NCBI GenBank assembly: GCA_036747335.1
Contig: DAIOCL010000097.1
Span: 1 to 9,765, forward strand
Source of the DNA: UBA4660 sp002405435
Lineage (GTDB): Bacteria; Bacteroidota; Bacteroidia; Flavobacteriales_D; Sanyastnellaceae
DNA length: 9,765 bases
Reading direction: 5' to 3'
Position 1 is the first letter of the stretch. Each line of letters opens with the position of its first letter. A program made the position numbers and the translations under genes. The notes beneath the pieces are model-generated. The model did not search any database, was not told the DNA's origin, and saw nothing but the letters and a program-made list of their open reading frames with translations. Shown here in pieces: positions 6,253-9,765 of the stretch.

Positions 6253-6284
6253 GCCCGTCTGGAGTACCCTCCGGGGCTTTTTTT
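6253..6284 (+). terminator. Terminator-like hairpin on the plus strand between nhaD and exbB
   Basis: On the plus strand GCCC (6253-6256) can pair with GGGC (6274-6277) and GGAG (6261-6264) with CTCC (6269-6272), with an internal loop between the two helices. Seven T residues follow (6278-6284). The T-run is on the plus side only, although both flanking genes are on the minus strand. It may end an antisense or small RNA, or be chance. The helices are short, so confidence is low. The rest of the 162-nt gap holds a repeated CAACGCGA (6229-6236 and 6241-6248) and the exbB ribosome binding site, and nothing else I can name. Confidence 0.3.
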
Positions 6285-6309
6285 CACCCTTGGGTTGTTG
6301 GTTACGGAA

Positions 6310-7698
6310 TCAGGCCCCGAAAAGCCAATACTCGATTACATAGGCCAGGGCACCTGCGGCATAGCCGAGCAAGGCCCAGATGCTCACATTTTTCAGATAC
6401 CACATGAAGTCGATTTTCTCCAGGCCCATCACCGCCACTCCGGCTGCACTGCCAATGATGAGGATACTGCCGCCCGTGCCTGCGGTATAGGCGAGGAAAT
6501 GCCAAAAATGTCCATCCTGTACAAAGTGCATCAACCAGGGATCGGTGGTGCCGGGCGGGGCCAGTTCATACATGCCCATGCTGGCTGCCACCAGGGGTAC
6601 ATTGTCAACGATGGCCGATAAGAGGCCGATGGCAATATCTATCAGGAAAATATTGCCGAGGTTCACCTCGAGCCAGCGGCTGGCAGCCAGCAGGTGGCCG
6701 ACTTCGCCCAGGGCGCCCACGGCGAGCAGTATGCCCAGAAAAAACAGTACCGACGGCATATCAATCTTTCGCAGGGCATGCAGCGCGCTTAACGGTGCCT
6801 TTTGCTCATAGATTTTTCTGCGGTGCATCGTCTCGGTGACGAGCCAGAGCACGCCGAGGCTGAGCATCATACCCATGAAGGGCGGCAGGTGGGTCAGCGA
6901 CTTGAAAATGGGCACAAAAAGCAGCCCGCCCACGCCCAGCAGGAATGCTACAGAACGCTCTCTGCCGCTAACTACCGGGCCATGCGCCGAAGACAGGGGT
7001 GGCCTTTCGACCTGACCTTTCAGCACAAAAGACAATACAATTAGCGGAATCAGCAGGTTGAGCAGTGAGGACAGAAAAATTTGTGAAATAATTGCTGCAG
7101 AGGTAATTTGTTTGCCGATCCACAGCATGGTGGTCGTCACGTCTCCGATGGGCGACCACGCTCCCCCGGCATTGGCGGCTATGATGATCATACCCCCGAA
7201 AAACCAACGGGTTTTTTTGTCTGCAATCAGTTTCCGGCACAGGCTGACCATAACAATCGAGGTAGTGAGGTTATCGAGTGCCGCGGAGAGGAAAAAAGTG
7301 ATAATGGCGATGGTCCACAACAGCCTGACTTTATTTCTTGAATGGATCCTGTCGGTGATTACCCTGAACCCTTCATGGGCATCAACCAACTCGACAATGG
7401 TCATGGCCCCGACCAGGAAAAGAAGGATACCGGCTATCTCCTGCACATGGTGCAGCAGGCGGTGATCGAAGAAGCTGTGTATATCCAACGGAAACTCTCC
7501 TGAAGCGGTCAGAAACCGGTTGTAGTTATCAAAATATTCGCTCAGGTGCGCGGGCACTGCGTGCGATCCGAGCACCAGCAAACTCCAGCACACCACTCCG
7601 GTCACCAGCGCGGCGGCGGCCTTGTCGATCTTCAGCGGGTGCTCGGCAGCAATGGCAACATAGCCGAGCACAAATACGAGGAGAATAGCAATTTCCAT
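6310..7698 (-). CDS. nhaD: NhaD-type sodium:proton antiporter
   Basis: This is a polytopic inner-membrane antiporter of the ion transporter superfamily that should expel Na+ (or Li+) in exchange for protons. The 462-residue protein is of normal family length with a dozen or so hydrophobic segments. Family landmarks in the two inverted halves are 'FLSAALDNLTTSIVMV' (136-151, Asp142-Asn143), 'NAGGAWSPIGDVTTTMLW' (176-193), 'LSAIVDNVPLVAASMGMY' (360-377, Asp365-Asn366) and 'AGTGGSILIIGSAAGVAVMG' (406-425). The paired DN motifs and the discontinuous Ser/Gly-rich helices are the likely ion-binding sites. The ATG at 7698 lies 22 nt after the dehydrogenase stop, suggesting co-transcription. No strong terminator was seen in its own orientation downstream. 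Confidence 0.92.
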   Translation of the reverse strand: MEIAILLVFVLGYVAIAAEHPLKIDKAAAALVTGVVCWSLLVLGSHAVPAHLSEYFDNYNRFLTASGEFPLDIHSFFDHRLLHHVQEIAGILLFLVGAMTIVELVDAHEGFRVITDRIHSRNKVRLLWTIAIITFFLSAALDNLTTSIVMVSLCRKLIADKKTRWFFGGMIIIAANAGGAWSPIGDVTTTMLWIGKQITSAAIISQIFLSSLLNLLIPLIVLSFVLKGQVERPPLSSAHGPVVSGRERSVAFLLGVGGLLFVPIFKSLTHLPPFMGMMLSLGVLWLVTETMHRRKIYEQKAPLSALHALRKIDMPSVLFFLGILLAVGALGEVGHLLAASRWLEVNLGNIFLIDIAIGLLSAIVDNVPLVAASMGMYELAPPGTTDPWLMHFVQDGHFWHFLAYTAGTGGSILIIGSAAGVAVMGLEKIDFMWYLKNVSIWALLGYAAGALAYVIEYWLFGA

Positions 7699-7720
7699 GA
7701 GGGGCGAATGGCGTTGGAGG

Positions 7721-8950
7721 CTACAGCAGTTTATTCAATGCGATGTCAAACGCTGTGCGCGTGATGCCGGTTTTGTTTCGGTTTCTCTGCCTGACCGCAT
7801 CGAGGGCTTTCCTGATGGTTCGGCTGGTATCTTCAAAAATAGCGGTATCGGTCAGTTCGATGTCTCCGTCGCTCATCAGGTAGGCAAACACCCTGGCCAT
7901 GCCGCAGTTGGCGATAAAATCGGGAATCAGGCTGATGTGTTCGTCTGCGATTTCCGCTATGGGGCCGTAAAAAATCTGCTGGTCGGCGAAGGGCACATTG
8001 GCGCCGCAACTGATAATGTCTATGCCTGCGCCTATGAGTCGCTGTACTTGCGCTTCAGTGATGAGCCGTGATGCTGCACAGGGCAGAAAAACATCAGCAC
8101 GCAGGTCCCAGATGGTTCGGTTGACATCGTCAAACGACAGCAGGTGTTCGCTCCGGAGCGCCGTTCCCTCGCGTGAAAGGAAAAGTTCCTTCACTTTGTC
8201 GGGCCCCAGGCCTTCTTCCGAAATGATGCCTCCGGCGCGGTCAATGATCCCCACAAGACGAGCGCCATGGTTCACGCAGTAAAATGCGGCTGCAGCGCCT
8301 ACATTTCCCCAGCCCTGGACAATCACCCGCTTGCCCTCCATGCTGCCGCCCCAGAGTTCGTAATAGTGCCTAACACTTTCGGCAACGCCATAGCCGGTAA
8401 TCATATCGGCCACCTTGAATTTGCGTTGCAGCGACGGGCTGTAGCGGACATCCTCGAGCACCTTGATTACGCCCTGACGCAGGTTACCGATGCGTTTCAC
8501 CTTCTGCGCTTCCGTGGGTTGAAAATGCCCGCTGAACACACCCTCCTGGGGATGCCACACCCCGCATTCTTCTGTAATGGGAATCACTTCGTGGATTTCG
8601 TCAACATTCAGGTCCCCGCCTGTGCCATAATAATGTTTCAGCAGGGGAGTCACCGCTGCGTACCAGCGTTCGAGTACCTCGCGTTTACGCGGATCTCGCG
8701 GATCGAAATTGATGCCTGATTTGGCTCCTCCGATTTGCGGACCGCTAACAGTGAATTTTATCTCCATGGTCTTGGCGAGCGATACCACTTCGTGCTTGTC
8801 TAATCCGGCCCTCATGCGCGTACCGCCTCCGGCGGCACCTCCCCGCAGGGAGTTAATCACCACCCAACCTTCAGCCTCAGAATAAGTGTCCTTCCACTCG
8901 AAAACGATTTCCGGTCGCTTGCGCTCATACTTTTCCAGCAGTTCCTTCAT
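7721..8950 (-). CDS. Glu/Leu/Phe/Val dehydrogenase (amino-acid dehydrogenase)
   Basis: This cytosolic NAD(P)-dependent enzyme oxidatively deaminates an amino acid to the 2-oxo acid, or runs in reverse to assimilate ammonia. The 409-residue protein has the dimerisation/substrate domain first, with 'INSLRGGAAGGGTRM' (32-46), 'AKTMEIKFTVSGPQIGGAKSG' region (59-79; candidate catalytic lysines Lys65 and Lys77) and 'YYGTGGDLNVDEIHEVIP' (107-124). The Rossmann domain follows, with 'VIVQGWGNVGAAAAF' (209-223) and an acidic residue near Asp237 that would favour NAD. Later conserved stretches are 'FLPCAASRLIT' and 'ISCGANVPFAD'. The family is sure; glutamate versus branched-chain substrate is not decided by sequence alone. 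The stop is TAG and is genuine: continuing past it would run out of frame into nhaD. A -7 promoter box lies just upstream (8970-8977), and nhaD follows after 22 nt. Confidence 0.93.
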   Translation of the reverse strand: MKELLEKYERKRPEIVFEWKDTYSEAEGWVVINSLRGGAAGGGTRMRAGLDKHEVVSLAKTMEIKFTVSGPQIGGAKSGINFDPRDPRKREVLERWYAAVTPLLKHYYGTGGDLNVDEIHEVIPITEECGVWHPQEGVFSGHFQPTEAQKVKRIGNLRQGVIKVLEDVRYSPSLQRKFKVADMITGYGVAESVRHYYELWGGSMEGKRVIVQGWGNVGAAAAFYCVNHGARLVGIIDRAGGIISEEGLGPDKVKELFLSREGTALRSEHLLSFDDVNRTIWDLRADVFLPCAASRLITEAQVQRLIGAGIDIISCGANVPFADQQIFYGPIAEIADEHISLIPDFIANCGMARVFAYLMSDGDIELTDTAIFEDTSRTIRKALDAVRQRNRNKTGITRTAFDIALNKLL

Positions 8951-8969
8951 GCCAAACGTTATTTCGGTT

Positions 8970-8977
8970 CAAATGTA
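8970..8977 (-). promoter_or_regulatory. -7 promoter box for the dehydrogenase-nhaD unit
   Basis: The minus strand reads TACATTTG, an exact TAnnTTTG match, 19 nt upstream of the dehydrogenase ATG. Transcription would start about 10-15 nt before the start codon. No TTG is found at the usual -33 position, so the assignment rests on the one box. Confidence 0.55.
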
Positions 8978-9179
8978 GTCAGCCGCACGACAGCACCTGC
9001 CTTATCCGTAGCAATAATGCCACAATCTGAGTAGCGAGCGGGCGCGGGCGGTTTTGGCTGCGCATCCTGTTATAATGCTTCCATTGACGTGCTTGGCGGA
9101 TACGGGAGTACTTTCTACAACCTATCTGCAGGGTTGAGGGTCAACCATCGCCGCTCACAGGGGGCTGGCCCACCCGCAT
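8978..9179. other. Non-coding gap between glycosyltransferase and dehydrogenase
   Basis: About 200 nt with no credible reading frame. The only structure is a small perfect hairpin, GGTTGA (9132-9137) / TCAACC (9141-9146) with a GGG loop, roughly 35 nt past the glycosyltransferase stop on the transcribed strand. No T-run follows on either strand, so it is not a standard intrinsic terminator. A TATAAT (9071-9076) occurs on the plus strand but has no -35 partner. I see nothing else here. Confidence 0.5.
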
Positions 9180-9765
9180 TCAGTTTCCGGAGATGACTGC
9201 AGGCACTGCTGCCATCGCGGTTTCGACCTGTTTGACTACCTCCTCCCAGGCAAACTGCCTTACCCGTTCTGCCGACGCTGCTCTTTTCCTGTCGAGGTCT
9301 TCAGGACTCAGGGCAACTGCCTGCGCAATCGCGTCCCTCAGGGCCGAAACACTGCCCGGCTGGATGAGCCAACCATTTGCGGCAGACACCAGCGCGCTGA
9401 CTGCGCCCACGTCTGTGGCTATAATTGCGAGCCCGCGGGCCATACCCTCCATAATCACATTTGGCATACCCTCACTCCATGAGGGCACCACGAGCACATG
9501 GCACTGGTCGAGCAATGCCTGCAGCGACCGCTGAGTGGTAACAATGCCATGGTATGCAATATGGGGGCGATTGACGCGGCTGGATGCGTTGACTGGTCCG
9601 ATGAAGTCAAATGTGAACGGGCTGTCGAATCCCGGTTCGCGCAGTACCTCGATCAGTTCGGGCATTCCTTTGCGGCGCTCATCCCGGCCGATGAATACAA
9701 ACTTCACCGGTGGTGTCGCTGGCTTTCGGTCGCCCGAAAACCACGCTGATTCGATGCCGGTAGGA
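9180..9765 (-). CDS. Glycosyltransferase, GT4-like, C-terminal part (cut by window edge)
   Basis: The frame is open from the right edge to TGA at 9180-9182, giving the last 194 residues of a larger protein. It matches the C-terminal, nucleotide-sugar-binding Rossmann domain of GT-B glycosyltransferases (Glycos_transf_1). 'KFVFIGRDERRKGMPELIEVL' region (21-41) is the usual strand-loop-helix opening the domain, with basic residues for the donor diphosphate. 'VLVVPSWSEGMPNVIMEGMA' (90-109) carries the EX7E pair (Glu98 and Glu106 in this fragment), and 'IATDVGAVSALVSAANGWLI' (115-134) follows. A GTG at 9707 could be read as a start, but clear coding sequence (PTGIESAW...) continues upstream, so the gene is truncated by the window. 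Donor and acceptor sugars are unknown; surface polysaccharide synthesis is a guess from the family. Confidence 0.9.
   Translation of the reverse strand, partial: PTGIESAWFSGDRKPATPPVKFVFIGRDERRKGMPELIEVLREPGFDSPFTFDFIGPVNASSRVNRPHIAYHGIVTTQRSLQALLDQCHVLVVPSWSEGMPNVIMEGMARGLAIIATDVGAVSALVSAANGWLIQPGSVSALRDAIAQAVALSPEDLDRKRAASAERVRQFAWEEVVKQVETAMAAVPAVISGN

Noticed and set aside
6181..6621. A 146-codon plus-strand frame over the nhaD 3' end and the gap
   Set aside because: Mostly antisense to nhaD with no family resemblance; long antisense frames are expected at this base composition.
8267..8719. A 150-codon plus-strand frame opposite the dehydrogenase
   Set aside because: Complement of conserved dehydrogenase sequence; no independent coding evidence.
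9071..9076. TATAAT on the plus strand as a promoter
   Set aside because: No -35 element at the right distance, no plus-strand gene downstream, and Bacteroidetes promoters use a different consensus.
9132..9146. GGTTGA/TCAACC hairpin as glycosyltransferase terminator
   Set aside because: The stem is only 6 bp with no T-run on either strand.

Overview
The window looks like a chromosomal segment from a member of the Bacteroidota (Bacteroidetes). Four points support this. The order exbB-exbD-tonB-folC is typical of the phylum. The methyltransferase begins with the 'LHSP(Y/F)V' signature seen in Bacteroidetes paralogues. The 409-residue amino-acid dehydrogenase closely resembles the flavobacterial Glu/Leu/Phe/Val dehydrogenases. 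Several genes are preceded by the Bacteroidetes -7 promoter box TAnnTTTG, and Shine-Dalgarno sequences are mostly absent. Base composition is fairly GC-rich for the phylum, by eye somewhat over half. Genus and species cannot be read from the sequence.

Layout, left to right. (1) 1-406, minus: N-terminal part of a two-TM sensor histidine kinase, running off the left edge. (2) 422-456: hairpin terminator serving the next gene. (3) 479-1030, minus: small secreted protein of unknown function with a Pro/Arg-rich tail. (4) 1103-1900, minus: class I SAM methyltransferase. (5) 1931-2087, minus: tRNA-Val(UAC) with its own promoter and terminator. (6) 2156-2944, plus: TerC-family membrane protein, the only plus-strand gene. 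(7) 2939-6147, minus: exbB-exbD-tonB-folC, with folC meeting terC tail to tail over 6 bp. (8) 6310-8950, minus: nhaD-type Na+/H+ antiporter preceded by a Glu/Leu/Phe/Val dehydrogenase, 22 nt apart. (9) 9180-9765, minus: C-terminal part of a GT4-type glycosyltransferase, running off the right edge.

Functionally, ExbB and ExbD form the proton-driven motor and TonB the periplasmic arm that powers outer-membrane receptors. FolC, the last gene of that unit, makes folylpolyglutamates. The dehydrogenase and NhaD are probably co-transcribed. The remainder is housekeeping.

The most notable observation is an in-frame amber (TAG) codon in tonB at 4371-4373. The frame continues past it for 52 more codons that look like genuine TonB C-terminal domain, ending at a second TAG (4212-4214). 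This is a point nonsense mutation, a sequencing or assembly error, or (less likely) readthrough. I found no CRISPR array, insertion sequence, phage gene or clearly novel multi-gene system; apart from tonB this is an ordinary chromosomal neighbourhood.
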